The notes: generated from the letters alone by a model not told the origin. 64,000 nt of DNA from Arion vulgaris (GCA_020796225.1 CM036764.1:22582733-22646732), one strand, 5' to 3'; numbered from the stretch's first letter, positions 1 to 11,217 are shown. Program-made: numbers and translations.

Positions 1-159
1 GACACTTTAAAGCGAGATGTTCTCATGTGTTGTATAATCTTCTCTTTACTTTATTGTGTATCATATGAGTGTGCAATCTGGACCCATGGAAACAAGGCGA
101 TGGAAAACATGTATCTAGTTTTTTTTATATAAGTGTTACATTAAAATCCTCCGTATATC

Positions 160-490
160 ATGGACAGAGAAGAGAACAAATAGATCTATCCAGAACAAAT
201 CAAATCAAAGAAATGCATGCTACAAATAGAATGAGAAAATTAAGTATTTTGCATATAAAGAGACACAAAGTGCTGGGGAAGACTATCATGGAAGGAGGCA
301 TCCTTTCAAAGAGGAGAAGAGGACGACATGGAGAAGAGATGATTCGGATTAACTGATGGTTGGAGCATGACGGCTGCATAGGCGGGACTTCTGGCAGAGA
401 GAGAGTAGAATTCCGGAGGACTGTTAAGGTTGAAAGTTCTGCCAGACAGCTATTGATGATGATGATATTATATATATATATATATATGTG
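160..490 (+). mobile_element. LINE 3'-end fragment
   Basis: The frame reads SILHIKRHKVLGKTIMEGGI then RRGRHGEEMI and, after a stop, WLEHDGCIG. This is the usual tail of RTE/CR1-type LINE reverse transcriptases (the RRGRPxxxW block). It ends in a GATGAT run and a TA dinucleotide tract at 457-486. Confidence 0.6.
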
Positions 491-1084
491 TGTGTTTGTT
501 TGTCATCTGTTTGTTATCTCGTCTTATGTCTTTAGACATATTCATTTTAATGTAACATTTTTATTTATGTTATTAGTACTATAATTATTCAATAGTGGTA
601 AATATTGTAATGTAATAATTCTAACTTAACTTTGTGTACAATACATTTAACAATATATAACACTAACAGATTGTATGCTCTCTACAATAGCAAGTAAATT
701 AGTATGTGCAATTTTTCTGTATAAATCAAAGTCTCACTTTGAATGTAATTGAGTGCAACACTGCTTGTGCACTCATGTCCTAGTTATTATCAGGCCTTTT
801 TAATCTCTAAGTTACTGCCTTTCTTCTTCTCTTCTCTCTGTCTTTCTATCTATCTCTCTCTCTCTCTTGCATAAGCTGAAATTGGAATAGATTAAAGCCT
901 CACATGCAAGTATGTCCTCAACTCGCTAGTATTTTTACTCTGTGCTAAATTTTCGCAAGCTATTTCAGCAATTGAACATCAGTTATTTAAAACAATACAA
1001 CCATATTTTATATAAAATTTTATGAAAGTTTACATATAATGTTTTTTTTATTTGTTTTGAGTAACAAAAATGCTGTCATAAAAT
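491..1084. other. AT-rich stretch with no recognised feature
   Basis: Apart from a short TCTC run near 850-868 and AT-rich sequence, I see no coding or repeat signal here. Confidence 0.4.
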
Positions 1085-1275
1085 AATAATCTTCTTCACC
1101 ATCTTCCTTTGAGGTTCATTGCTGCAGATAATCCTGCCTACCATTCATCTCTGTACGTTAACTTTCTCTTCCCAATCGTTGACTCTTAGTATTTCTAGAT
1201 CTACTTCAAAGTTATCTCTACATCGTTTTCGTGGTCTACCCAGTGGTCTCTTTCTTTTCATCTTGTTTTCCTATA
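1085..1275 (-). mobile_element. LINE 3'-end fragment
   Basis: Read on the minus strand, KRKRPLGRPRKRCRDNFEVD and WEEKVNVQR match the basic RRGRPxxRWRD block near the end of LINE ORF2. It has no open frame of useful length. Confidence 0.5.
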
Positions 1276-1457
1276 TGCAATTTTATCATTTATGTTCTCG
1301 ACCATTCTTGCAATATGCAGTAGTCATTAATTGAGTCAGAGCAGCACAATATCAGAGATTTAACTCAAAGTATCAATGTTTAAGGTAGAATTTCCAGAGC
1401 CACTCTGTAGTTGCTCTACCATTGATGTTTTGTACACATCTAGAAAAAGGGGGATGA

Positions 1458-1835
1458 TCAGTTATCAGTTATGTGAGGACTATCAACATAGCACTCCGGA
1501 CATGTCCATAGGTGCTCCGATCTCCGCCTCAGCAAATCCAGCAGCGTCCAGCGACCCAACACGCCAGTTCGATGTTGATTAATCAATCTCTTTGCATATT
1601 TAGTATGTCGTTCTTTTCGGGCTGCACCAATATTGACACCCATCTCTTTCAATCAGGTCAGCGAGTGGGATTCATAGCCCTGAAACTCCTCTGTTCGGAA
1701 AGACTCTCTCAAAGCGTGAAGAATGTCACTTCGATCCATTGCAGCTCCCCCTGATATTGTAGCTAAGCCAGCCAATCTATCAGCTCGTTCATTACCCTAA
1801 CTCCTGCGTGCCCAGGGACAAAAATAAAGGGGGGG
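1458..1835 (-). mobile_element. LINE RNase H tail, copy 1
   Basis: On the minus strand NERADRLAGLA is followed, with shifts, by a region ending INQHRTGVLGRWTLLDLLRR and SEHLWTCPEC. This is the RNase H tail module that recurs at 7119-7660, 12600-12720, 24095-24260, 29360-29530, 31639-32480 and 33940-34060. Confidence 0.65.
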
Positions 1836-2149
1836 ATGATAAATTGTCTAAGTGCGAAGGACTACCTTCATTGCACCTTGTTTCTCTATATGGTTCCATC
1901 TATCTCGACAGAAACGGCAAACCACCAGCCGAGAGAGTGATGCACATAGCACCAACTCTGTAGATCCATCAACAATCCTAGGGTTCTTCGAAAAATGTCC
2001 ATATGAACTGAACGACGCAATCTAGATTCGAACCCACACACTTCAGAACGCAAGGCAACGTCTTAACCGCTTCGAAACAGAAAACCCACACTCTGGAAAA
2101 GGATGAGCAACTGTGGAGAGATTCAGTCATTTACATTTTATATATCGTC

Positions 2150-2400
2150 TCTTTCTTCTTCTTCTTCTTTGCGTTCGTTCTTTACGACCAATTTTAATCA
2201 CTCTTTGTGATATGTTTGATCTTTGTCAAGAACGTGTATACGTTTGGTACACATTGGTTTGGTAGGCCCCTAAATGCATAGACTTTTACACGCTTAGAAC
2301 ACATGCATCCGAAGTCGCCTCTTACGACATGCGTGGCAGGAAACAAAACAATGTTTCTATTCTTTACACCCCACATTTGGGCCCCGGTAACCACTCGGCG
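2150..2400 (+). mobile_element. SINE family B, copy 1
   Basis: It starts with a TTC microsatellite and ends with ggtaaccactcgg. Its interior contains agtcgcctcttacgacatgc, whose complement is the core found in SINE family A. Related copies lie at 56720-57240 (split) and 57455-57715, with scraps at 21800-21895 and 27830-27890. Confidence 0.65.
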
Positions 2401-2499
2401 TTATATATCGTAATTAGTGGTGTATAAAGGATATTTAGATATTCTGCACTGTGGATTAAAGGCTGATTACATTGCTTGTAAAGAAAACAGAGGTTAGGA

Positions 2500-2850
2500 A
2501 AGACACCATGTATCTAGCGCACACTACAGACCGTTCTAGAAGTACCTTCTTATCCTGACGCTTAGAGGCCAAACAGGATTATAGAAAAGAAGAAGAAACA
2601 AGACATTTGCTTTCTGGACTCTAGTTTCTAGCTCTCTGTCGAGTCTTCCATCCTCTGTAAATATGCTTCCTAGGTAATTGAATTCCTGTACTTACTCTAG
2701 TGTACTGCCATTGATGTTGATGTTTATAGAGAGTGTATGATGTTTCCTTCCTGTATTCATTACCTAAGTTTGGGCTATTTTTATGTTCATGTTATATTTG
2801 TTACAGTTATAATATAAAGTGTCGATATGATGTTGTAGCTCTTGTTCTTG
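2500..2850. mobile_element. LINE 3'-end scrap and adjoining RT fragment
   Basis: 2500-2600 repeats the terminal segment also seen at 8085-8180, 28560-28670 and, inverted, 39835-39905 (ttctagaa...cttatcctga). The next 250 bases read, on the minus strand, VQEFNYLGSIFTEDGRLDRE, a standard LINE RT motif. Confidence 0.55.
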
Positions 2851-4190
2851 TTGGTAAATCAAACGTGTAAATCTATATTCATCTATTATCTGTCTTTGTG
2901 TATCTTTATTCTCTCTATCCTTTCGTTTGTGTCATGCTCAACAAACGCAATATACATTACAACTACGCTTTTATTTCTTCTCAGCTGTACGGTAAATCTA
3001 TCTGTACATTTCTCGCAATCTTTGTTTTCATTTGAGCAAGTTGATTTCTAGCGATGACTTCGCCTTGCTACAAGAGATAGACGTGTTTAGATGCATGGAT
3101 ATATAAATGTCAGATAGATACCGAAGCAGGTATATAGAAAAAAGAGGTAGGTAGATAGGTAAACAAGATGTGGACAGTCATACAGGTAGGTTGGTTAGTA
3201 AGTAGATAGTAGAATTGAAATGGTACGTAGATAGTCACTTGCCCAAGATTGTGATTTCAACAGTCATAGTGATGAGTGAATCGAGACTAGTAAAGTTGTT
3301 CAAACATATCGTAGTGATAGTCACCTTAGTAGCCTGGTTTTGTAAGAAATGGTGGCAGACAGCTACAGCAAAGATAAAAGAATAAGGAGATTTTAGAATC
3401 TCAGGAGAAGCAGCCGAGCTAACTAATGAATTGAAAATCGTGGCATAGCCTTTACTAGACGTAACCATCAACCACAGCAAACGAGTCATTGATTTTCTAG
3501 GCACCACTTATACGTTCGGTAGTCTGCCAATGCTTTATGAACGGTGAGATCATTTTACCTTTCGTAAAAATTCCACGGAAACGAATTTGCTTTGAATTTG
3601 CCTGTCGCGGAGTTGGAACCATGTACGCTTGGGTTGTGATCGAGCTCACTACTGTTTAAGCTACAGACGCTCACAATGAATCTTATCGTATCTTATCTTA
3701 ACCACATTTGCCGTGAAGCGACGTGGGAGAGTTAGTTTTCTATCTTGTGCCAGGTGTGTTGCGCTTGACGTTGTCAGTCTATGGACTTTCGCAGGGAGAT
3801 ATTATCTATCCATCGTGTTCTTGGCCTGCCTCGCGCTCTGCGCCCTGAGCGTCGATTATTATAGATACAATACAAATAGATAGTTAATACCAAAATGGTT
3901 CCCTACTGTTCCAACCATGGGCGTCCTTACGTTAAATCATGAGGAGTCTATACCGTACCTTAAAGCAAAAGGCGTCCAAACATTACAACATTTTGGTTTT
4001 CTGATGAAACATTGTAATTAAATTGTTGCTAACTAGATATGGTGTTTAAGCATTTATAAAAAGTTAATATTTCTATACATGGAACCCACATTTGAAATCT
4101 CATCTTAATCAGGACTTCGCCACTTCCGCATAGTAAGCTACCAATTAAATTTTTGTTTATTGATTTTCTCCCTCCCAGAAAAATGTATGT
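2851..4190. other. gene-free stretch with scattered old repeats
   Basis: GATA/GGTA-like simple repeat lies near 3110-3215. 3230-3560 contains a dispersed repeat also recognisable at 34400-34500 and 48055-48120 (tttctaggc and flanks). An open frame on the minus strand here is inside that repeat and is not accepted as a gene. Confidence 0.4.
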
Positions 4191-4194
4191 GAAG

Positions 4195-4480
4195 CCCTGT
4201 TTACGACTATCGCCTGTGTGGTGCCAGGGGCCTGCAAGGGAAGCAAAGAATAATACCACTGCCACCTACAATACATGTCGTAAGAGGCGACTGATCTAGA
4301 CCCTAGAGATGCTACCCTAGCAAATAAAAGTCAGCACATAAATCGGATATTATAGCCTACTTGTAGGCGCATAACTAAGCACAACTACAATCGCTCTGAG
4401 GCTCAGATCACATACAAATCACACAGAGTGGTTGACAAGTGGTCGATATGGAGCGTTCGAAGAAGAAGAAGAAGATGGTG
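4195..4480 (+). mobile_element. SINE family A, copy 1
   Basis: The copy contains catgtcgtaagaggcgact, a middle block with aatcggat and taggcgcataact, then gatcacatacaaatcaca and gtggtcgatatggagcgtt. It ends in a GAA microsatellite. Other copies are listed at 22280, 24780, 38815, 53130, 55105, 61095 and (reverse) 62030. Confidence 0.7.
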
Positions 4481-4626
4481 TTCAGACTATTGACTATTTT
4501 CTCTAAGTTTCTCTTTTTTATTTAAACATATTTCTTATTGTTTCACTCATATAAAATGTTAACATGAAATATTATGTTGATTGAAAGAAAGAAACTATTA
4601 ACGAATATTTGATTCAGGATTCCAAC

Positions 4627-4786
4627 ATGTCCAAGATTGATGAAATACAACATCTGTTCATTCTGTATCTTGCTTGCTTGTTGATCTTTATTGGAACGTT
4701 CACTTCCGAATGGAGTGTAAACAGAAACTTCAGTAAATTTAAGGTCACCTCAGGCTTGTTAAAAGCATGCGTGAACAATCGCTGTA
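4627..4786 (+). CDS. claudin/PMP22-like tetraspan gene 1, coding exon 1
   Basis: This is the first coding exon of a small four-helix membrane protein, 154 residues over three exons (4627-4786, 7862-8026, 9642-9781). It encodes residues 1-53 plus one base. TM1 spans about residues 9-26 and is followed by the EWS tryptophan (W29). The first extracellular loop carries SGLLKAC and a second cysteine (C48 and C53). The W...GL..C...C order is the claudin/PMP22/EMP loop signature, but the cysteine spacing (C-x4-C) is shorter than in typical claudins and the usual second tryptophan is leucine. The start is the first ATG after a probable acceptor (gattcag), so a 5' UTR exon should lie upstream. The donor GTAAGT at 4787 leaves phase 1. 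Family knowledge suggests a role at the plasma membrane or cell junctions; the exact function is unknown. The paralogue at 23620 supports the model. Confidence 0.75.
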
Positions 4787-4867
4787 GTAAGTGCTTACGT
4801 TTTTTTAATCATGTTTTTAATTCCATTTGTTGATTCATTGCTGGGGTTAAGGTGTTACTAATACAAC

Positions 4868-5252
4868 CGTTTAGAGCTGCTGTAGCTCAGAGATCCCGGG
4901 CAACGTTTAGAGCTGCTGTAGCTCAGAGATCCCCAGGGCAACCGTTTAGAGCTGCTGTAGCTCAGAGATCCCCAGGGCAACCGTTTAGAGCTGCTGTAGC
5001 TCAGGATCCCCGGGCAACCGTTAGAGCTGCTGTAGCTCAGAGATCCCCAGGGCAACCGTTTAGAGCTGCTGTAGCTCAGAGATCCCCAGGGCAACCGTTT
5101 AGAGCTGCTGTAGCTCAGAGATCCCCAGGGCAACCGTTTAGAGCTGCTGTAGCTCAGAGATCCCCAGGGCAACCGTTTAGAGCTGCTGTAGCTCAGAGAT
5201 CCCCAGGGCAACCGTTTAGAGCTGCTGTAGCTCAGAGATCCCCAGGGCAGGA
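4868..5252 (+). repeat. 39-bp minisatellite, about 10 units, in intron 1 of tetraspan gene 1
   Basis: The unit starts gtttagagctgctgtagctc. Because 39 is a multiple of three, both strands are open for over 160 codons, but the 13-residue repeats are a by-product. The unit contains a box A-like gtagctcag, and the flank after the last unit has a box B-like gagctcgattccg, so the array may have grown from the head of a tRNA-derived SINE. Confidence 0.85.
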
Positions 5253-5689
5253 GTCCTGTCGTTTGTCTTGCTTTGCCAGGGTCGTGAGCTCGATTCCGAA
5301 CTGCACCCCTTCTTTTTACGAGTGTTTTTTTTTTCCCGTGATTTTTGCCGACACTAGTTAATGCCGCTTTGTGCAATACTCTTTGCATGCAGAGGGCGTG
5401 CCATTTCTGCGGAGAGAGACAGAGCCATACGGGAAGACCCGGGACTCAATGAAGGCAATCCTTCTTCTAAAGTCTCTTTAGAGACAGTAGACAGTAGACA
5501 CTAGAATTTACTTCGATACAATCTTAAATAGAAACCATAGGAAGGCTAGAAAATAACGGTAGCCAAAGTGGTGGTAAGCTCATCACCAATCGGTTACCGT
5601 TGGTCCGAAAAAGCTGACACAGTATTCTCCAATTTACCAAATGGAATGCAAACAGCATGTATAATTCTATAGTCTATTCCTATTGTAAA
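5253..5689. other. intronic sequence without a recognised feature
   Basis: It begins with the possible SINE remainder next to the 39-bp array. The rest shows nothing I can identify. Confidence 0.35.
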
Positions 5690-6110
5690 TTTCAGGTGTT
5701 CGGGGTGCGTGAAGAGTTATGGCAGTTCCTTCGAGTACTCCTCATGTATGGTGTTTCCTTCTGCCACTGATATTTTACGGTCCATCGTTTACGTGGGCTC
5801 CCATTGATCTTGAAATCATTGTATACCGTTCGTAAAAATCCATGAGAACAAATGTTTATTCTCATATTGTATTCATTGCGTGTAACTGAAGTCTGTTAAT
5901 GTGTGGCCATCTGTTGTTGATAAGGTTGCCTGAACGTTGGCAAACAGAAATTCGTTTAATAGTTCCCCAAACTTGCCCTTTCCACTGGTGTTAGCTATTT
6001 TACAGATTTGATCGATATATGTGATGTATAGCAGCGGCTTCATCCTTGTCTTACTCCAGACCTAACGTGGTACGATATACCTGTGTTTGTTCTAACCGTC
6101 GTTTGGCTAT
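5690..6110 (-). mobile_element. LINE reverse-transcriptase fragment
   Basis: Minus-strand reading with several frame breaks gives NDHLINLYKSLYI-like sequence, TGISYHVRSGVRQG and YNDFKINGSPRK, the RT palm region and the sequence following it in LINEs. It is heavily decayed and lies in intron 1 of tetraspan gene 1. Confidence 0.5.
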
Positions 6111-6299
6111 TTATATAGAGGCTCTTGTATAGATTAATTAAGTGGTCATTAACTAAATAGAATGACAAAACATTCCACAAGTTGATTCTATCTACTTGTT
6201 TCTTTTCATGCAAAAATTACTTTCACGTTTAGATTTTTATGTAAAATATAATGGAATATACAATAAATATGACGAATGTACATCCCAGCAAAATTGGGT

Positions 6300-7171
6300 A
6301 GTCTTCACCTTTCAACTCCCAACGGAGCACAGGTCTTCAACAAACTTCTTCCACCTCCTCCTCTCTCCTTCCATCCCTTTCAATTCCTTCCATGTTTTAA
6401 CTATCATTTGTAATATCAATCTCCAGCTCTCTGTTCAATTTAGTTCAGATCAGTTTCAGTTTGGAATATCTTCATTGCACTCCGGACTTACCCTAGGTGC
6501 TCCGATCTTCTATTGGTAATATCTCCAGCTCTCGCGAATTAGTTCAGTTCGTTTCAGTTTGGAATATCTTCATTGCACTCCGGACTTACCCATAGGTGCT
6601 CCGATCTTTAACTATCATGTGTAATATCAATCTCCAGCTCTCTGTTCAATTTAGTTCAGATCAGTTTCAGTTTGGAATATCTTCATTGCACTCCGGACTT
6701 ACCCATAGGTGCTCCGATCTTTAACTATCATGTGTAATATCAATCTCCAGCTCTCTGTTCAATTTAGTTCAGATCAGTTTCAGTTTGGAATATCTTCATT
6801 GCACTCCGGACTTACCCATAGGTGCTCCGATCTTTAACTATCATGTGTAATATCAATCTCCAGCTCTCTGTTCAATTTAGTTCAGATCAGTTTCAGTTTG
6901 GAATATCTTCATTGCACTCCGGACTTACCCATAGGTGCTCCGATCTTTAACTATCATGTGTAATATCAATCTCCAGCTCTCTGTTCAATTTAGTTCAGAT
7001 CAGTTTCAGTTTGGAATATCTTCATTGCACTCCGGACTTACCCATAGGTGCTCCGATCTTTAACTATCATGTGTAATATCAATCTCCAGCTCTCTGTTCA
7101 ATTTAGTTCAGATCAGTTTCAGTTTGGAATATCTTCATTGCACTCCGGACTTACCCATATGTGCTCCGATC
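6300..7171. repeat. 113-bp tandem array made from joined LINE ends
   Basis: 6300-6480 is the reverse end of one LINE family (tcaactcccaacggagcac). The unit then couples part of it (ctccagctctctgttcaatt) to the end of the RNase H tail module (ttcattgcactccggact, taggtgctccgatct). The junction ctccgatct recurs with an exact 113-base spacing at about 6606, 6719, 6832, 6945, 7058 and 7171. Copies are almost identical. Confidence 0.85.
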
Positions 7172-7660
7172 TCCTTTGCAATATCTCCAACAGCGTCCAG
7201 CGACTGACCGTACCAGTTCGATGTTGAGTGATGAGCCTACTCAAATACCTGTTGTACTGTTCTTTTCTGGTCACTTCAATCTTCAATCCCAGCTCCCACA
7301 ATCTAGTAGTTGACCTGCATTGGTTTAGATAAAAAAAATCTTCTCTGCGGCCACACTCTATGAGAGCGTTCAAATGTCAGCTCTGTCCATTGGCTGGCCC
7401 TCTGATATAGCGGAGGAGCCATCCAGCCTGTCTGCTCTCTCATTGCCAATGACACCCATGTGCCCCGGAACGAAGACAAGTGTAATTCTGCAAATTGTTG
7501 ACGCCTGCAGTAATTCAGTGCATTGTAGCTCTCTTTTCCATGTATATCTAGGACTTCCACTACTCCTCTTTCCCTGCGGGTTCCAAAACAGTACCTGTTT
7601 TGCAATGCTTCCGGTTGGTCTTTTCAGTGTGTGTGTCCTACCCATCACCAGCATCTCTTC
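7119..7660 (-). mobile_element. LINE RNase H tail, copy 2 (longest)
   Basis: Minus-strand frames read TLKRPTGSIAKQVLFWNPQG, VPGHMGVIGNERADRLDG, SQWTELTFERSHRVWPQRRF and SRLITQHRTGTVSRWTLLEI. The HMGVIGNERADRLA block is the third conserved part of an RNase H. Frame changes occur about every 80 residues. The 5' side is a different LINE end (WNPQGKR), so the copy is a chimaera. Confidence 0.75.
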
Positions 7661-7861
7661 CTTAGCTCTTTCTCCACTGTTATTTTCTTTCTCTGAGTTC
7701 CTCGTTCGTAAGTAATGCTAATTATTTATTTGGGAAAAAATACAAGTACTTTTTTAATTAGTTTATGTTTACAATTTCCCATATGCTGTTGTCTGCTTTA
7801 GGCTGATATTATTTTATTTACGTATCACTTAATTCCAATATGATTTTTCCACATACGTCAG

Positions 7862-8026
7862 CTAAAATCGAAAAAGATGAAAGTCTGACAGCCATGGCTA
7901 TAATAAGCTGCGCTTCTGCCGCTATATGTGCAGTTGCCATGACTGTACACTATCTGATGAAGAAACATTCAAATAATGTTATAGGAATGCTGCCAAGCAT
8001 AACACTTATTGTCTCAATCATTGGAG
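7862..8026 (+). CDS. claudin/PMP22-like tetraspan gene 1, exon 2 (TM2 and start of TM3)
   Basis: This 165-nt exon lies between a CAG acceptor ending at 7861 and the donor GTAAGA at 8027, phase 1 at both ends. It encodes residues 54-108 of the joined protein. TM2 is about residues 62-85 and ends in MTVHYL. A short basic cytoplasmic turn (KKHSNN) follows, then the start of TM3 (VIGMLPSITLIVSIIG). The exon at 25980-26144 has the same length and phases and an ungapped identity of about 18 in 54 residues, including MTVH and MLP. Reading on past the donor runs into a LINE 3' fragment at about 8070-8180, so the longer open frame here is not real coding. Confidence 0.75.
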
Positions 8027-8084
8027 GTAAGATAAATACAAATAAGATACCGCTTCGTAAACAGTGTCTTTCAGAGATAACAGA

Positions 8085-8180
8085 GACGATGAAATACACT
8101 GTTTTTGCAGCGTACACAAAAGTTAGTTCTAGAAATCGCTTCTTACCCTGACGCTGCGAGGTAAAACATGGTTGGAGAAA
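8085..8180 (+). mobile_element. LINE 3'-end scrap in intron 2 of tetraspan gene 1
   Basis: The segment from gtttttgcagcgtacac to the gaaaag stretch matches the same terminal piece at 28560-28670. It starts 60 bases after the exon 2 donor. Confidence 0.5.
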
Positions 8181-8219
8181 AGAAAGGTAAGAAGATAAAC
8201 TGACATGCTGGTTCGCAAA

Positions 8220-8950
8220 CAGACAGACAAACAATCAGTAAGTCGGTAAGATGAACGGGTGGGTGGATTAATGGATATATGGATGGATGGATAGAAAGAA
8301 AGACAGTCAGATAAACAGAAAAATAGACAAATATATGGACAGATAGACAGACAGATAGACAGATGAATTAAATTAGATTCGATTTAGAGTACAATTAGAA
8401 TATATCAGATTAGCTTAGATTTAATTAGATTCGGTAGGTAGGTAGACAGGTAGGTATATAGGTATTATGTGGTAGGTGGTAGGTAGGTAGGTAGGTATTA
8501 GGAGTTAGCAGGTAGGTATGTAGGATTATGGGTGTAGGAGTGGTAGGTAGGGTATGTGGAGGTGTGGTAGGTAGGTGGTAGGTAGGACAGGTAGGTATGT
8601 AGGTATTATGTAGGTAGGTAGGTAGGTATTTAGGTAGGTAGGTAGGTAAGTAGGTACGTAGGTATGTGTGTATGTAGGTATTTAGTTATGTAGGTATGTA
8701 GGTATGTATGTATGCATGTATGTAGGTAGGTAGGTAGGTAAGTAGGTATGTAGGTATGTATAATGTATAAATAAATAATGTATGTATGTAGGTATTGTGT
8801 TATGTAGGTATTTTATTATGTAGGTAGGTATGTATGTAGGTATGTATGTAGGTAGGTAGGTAGGTAGTCAGGCAGGCAGACAGGGAGGCAGGTAGGTAGA
8901 TAGGTGAGTAAGTAGGTAGGTAGGTAGGTAGGTAGGTTAGCAAGTAGGTA
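8220..8950. repeat. GGTA/GATA tetranucleotide tract
   Basis: About 700 bases of impure (GGTA)n, (GTAT)n, (GATA)n and (CAGA)n. An open frame of PTYLPTYL type on the minus strand is only the repeat read as protein. Confidence 0.9.
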
Positions 8951-9243
8951 GTATGCAAGAATCAACATGAAAATTAATATCCTAAGAACAAACACAATGC
9001 AAGATCTCATAACAGATGATATTTCTGAATGCATCCTAATTATATGCAGCAAAATTGATTCAACTGAAATTATCGTATAATTACTATTAAAGTATATTTT
9101 ACATATTTTAAACCATTACACAAATAGATGAAATAATGACATGCTACGGAATTATTCGTTAAATTGTCTATATTGTATATATATTTCATTGTGACCTACA
9201 GAATACCGATACTATTTCTTTGTTGCATATAATTATTGACGTC

Positions 9244-9352
9244 CAGTATTGCTGCCATGGGACAGTATTGCTACCATGGGACAGTATTGCTACCATGGAA
9301 CAGTATTGCTACCATGGGACAGTATTGCTACCATGGAACAGTATTGCTATGA
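9244..9352 (+). repeat. 19-bp minisatellite, about 5-6 units
   Basis: The unit is cagtattgctaccatggga, very regular. It lies in intron 2 of tetraspan gene 1. Confidence 0.85.
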
Positions 9353-9641
9353 CAGATTCGCGTAATACGTAAACGTTCTCCTGTCGACCTGGGCACAAAA
9401 GGGTTGTGGGTTCCATCCCAAACTTGACGTTTTAAAAGCAAGAAAGGTTTTGACCTTCCTACCTCCTGTACACTAGAGTCTAGAAATGGGAAGTCAATTG
9501 ACTATAACTATTAAATAACCTAGGGTCTTCAAAGGGTGCCAACAATTTTACTTATTTTATTACTATCATAATTCAATAGTTAATTTATCTCTGGTTTGTT
9601 TTGTCTTTGTTTAATGATTTCTATCTTGTCACCCACCATAG

Positions 9642-9781
9642 GTGCACTTATGCTTCTGACGTGTGCAATATTTGGTTATGATAAATTTGGAGATGATGTT
9701 TACCCAGGATACTCATATATTCTCGCGCTCATCGGCGCTATATTTTTAATCACCGGTGGGTCTACTAGTTCCAAAAAATGA
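9642..9781 (+). CDS. claudin/PMP22-like tetraspan gene 1, exon 3 (rest of TM3, loop 2, TM4, stop)
   Basis: The acceptor ACCATAG ends at 9641 and the exon enters in phase 1. It encodes the rest of TM3 (ALMLLTCAIFGY), a short second extracellular loop ending in the motif VYPGYS, TM4 (about residues 132-148), and a short polar tail STSSKK before TGA. The 140-nt length equals the coding part of exon 3 in gene 2. The two exons share about 18 of 45 residues, including PGYS, a GA pair in TM4 and a cysteine in TM3. The cytoplasmic tail is very short and shows no PDZ-binding end of the kind seen in many vertebrate claudins. Confidence 0.75.
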
Positions 9782-10141
9782 ATTCTAAGATAACATCTTT
9801 TTCAAGGATATGTCCAGGAAACTCATTTGAAAATAGAAGAGACTTGTATACCGGTCCTTTCAACTCATTATAACACTGAAGAAATAATGTTTGCTTGTGC
9901 ATGATAACTTATGAACATATTCAGAGATCAGAAACAGTGTTTGGGGTGTACAAGATCAATCTTCATTCAACCACATTGTAACTACAACATAATCATTATA
10001 CATCCATATTTTTTATTGATATATTTATATATCTATATATGCATATGTTGCATTGTTAAATTAGTACAACAGTAAAACGTTGTATTGTCATCTTGATTCT
10101 ATAATTTTTATATGTGAAACTTGTAGTGCCAACGAAATAAA
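9782..10141 (+). promoter_or_regulatory. 3' UTR and poly(A) signal of tetraspan gene 1
   Basis: About 360 bases of non-coding, AT-rich sequence follow the stop. A canonical AATAAA lies at 10136-10141, with a GT-rich stretch (cgtgtgtcagtgtgac) about 17 bases further on. That is the usual layout of an animal cleavage and polyadenylation site. Confidence 0.6.
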
Positions 10142-10179
10142 TATAACTATATAATATCGTGTGTCAGTGTGACATGTTA

Positions 10180-10475
10180 TTGACAATTATTCTTACAATT
10201 ATTGTGTATGTGATTGACTTACTATTTCTACAACTATTCTGTACTGTAGTTGACTACTATTTCTACAACTATTATGTATGTGGTTGACTTACTATTTCTA
10301 CAACTATTCTGTATTTTGGTTGACTTACTATTTCTACAACTATTTGTATTGTACTAATGTGGTTGACTTACTATTTCTACAACTATTATGTATGTGGTTG
10401 ACTTACTATTTCTACAACTATTCTGTATGTGATTGACTGTTATTTCTACAACTATTCTGTGCGTGCAGACTGCTA
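10180..10475 (+). repeat. 35-bp minisatellite, about 8 units
   Basis: The unit contains ttgacttactatttctacaa and ctattctgtatgtgg. It begins just past the poly(A) site of tetraspan gene 1. Confidence 0.85.
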
Positions 10476-10584
10476 TCACTATCTCTACTACTAACTTGAC
10501 TACTTCTTATACAATTGTACTAATTACTACTGCTTTAAGCTGTCTATTATAACAACTACTAGTGTCACTATTTTATACTGCATC

Positions 10585-11010
10585 TACTAAAGACTACTAC
10601 GAAGGTTGAGATCGGTGCTGCTGCTCTTCAAAAGGCTCTCTGGGACACCGCTTACAATGGTCTTTGTTGTGTCTGAATTTCATTTGACATCCCGAAAGTT
10701 TCAAAATAGCAGGCTGCTGCGTTATGAGTGGATGTCTTCTATTGAAGTGTCCAACCTCTAGAGGCTTACGTGGATCTTGGAGATGCATGTGGAATTAGGA
10801 GAAGACATGCTTCCATCGGCAGCACTGATCCTCTGGGAGTTTGAATAGATAAGGAGAATATTCATCGGTCTCTTGACGACCGCCTGATGGATTAAGACAC
10901 TAAAATGTGTGTATTGGGGAGGAGGGGCGGGGGAGGAGGGCGGTAGGTGTGACTATAAAGTAGTGCTTAAGTTGTTTGCCTGTCGTTCTGAAGGTTGTGG
11001 GATTCAAACC
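10585..11010. other. old dispersed repeat, unidentified
   Basis: Part of this stretch (tgtgtctgaattt ... gagtggatgtcttc) resembles 13690-13790, so it belongs to a repeat family. No domain was recognised in the short minus-strand frame. Confidence 0.3.
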
Positions 11011-11046
11011 GGATCCACTAACATAAGCAATTTGTTTACATGATCC

Positions 11047-11217
11047 CAGCGGCGGCTCGTGATCGTTTTTGTTTTGGTGGGGCCAGACACACATTTTCGG
11101 TAACAAAAATCATGGTTTTGCGTTAGGTTATATTTTAATCCATTAAATAATAAATACACGTTACACATTATTTTGAGTGGGCCGGCCCTTCTGGCCCTTA
11201 ATGACGAGCCGCCACTG
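11047..11217. mobile_element. hAT-like MITE, copy 1 (171 bp)
   Basis: Terminal inverted repeats start CAGCGGCGGCTCGTGA and end ATGACGAGCCGCCACTG. The 8-bp duplication CATGATCC flanks it at 11039-11046 and 11218-11225. It has no coding capacity. Confidence 0.9.

Noticed and set aside
3235..3507. Minus-strand frame of 90 codons
   Set aside because: It begins in a dispersed repeat also seen at 48055 and 34400 and has no domain or clear splice site.
4852..5388. Overlapping open frames of about 170 codons on both strands
   Set aside because: They read through a 39-bp array whose length is a multiple of three; the peptide repeat is a by-product.
7840..8151. Single-exon reading of the 103-codon frame over exon 2 of tetraspan gene 1
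   Set aside because: The donor at 8027 and the equal-length paralogous exon show that only 7862-8026 is coding; the rest is intron and LINE scrap.
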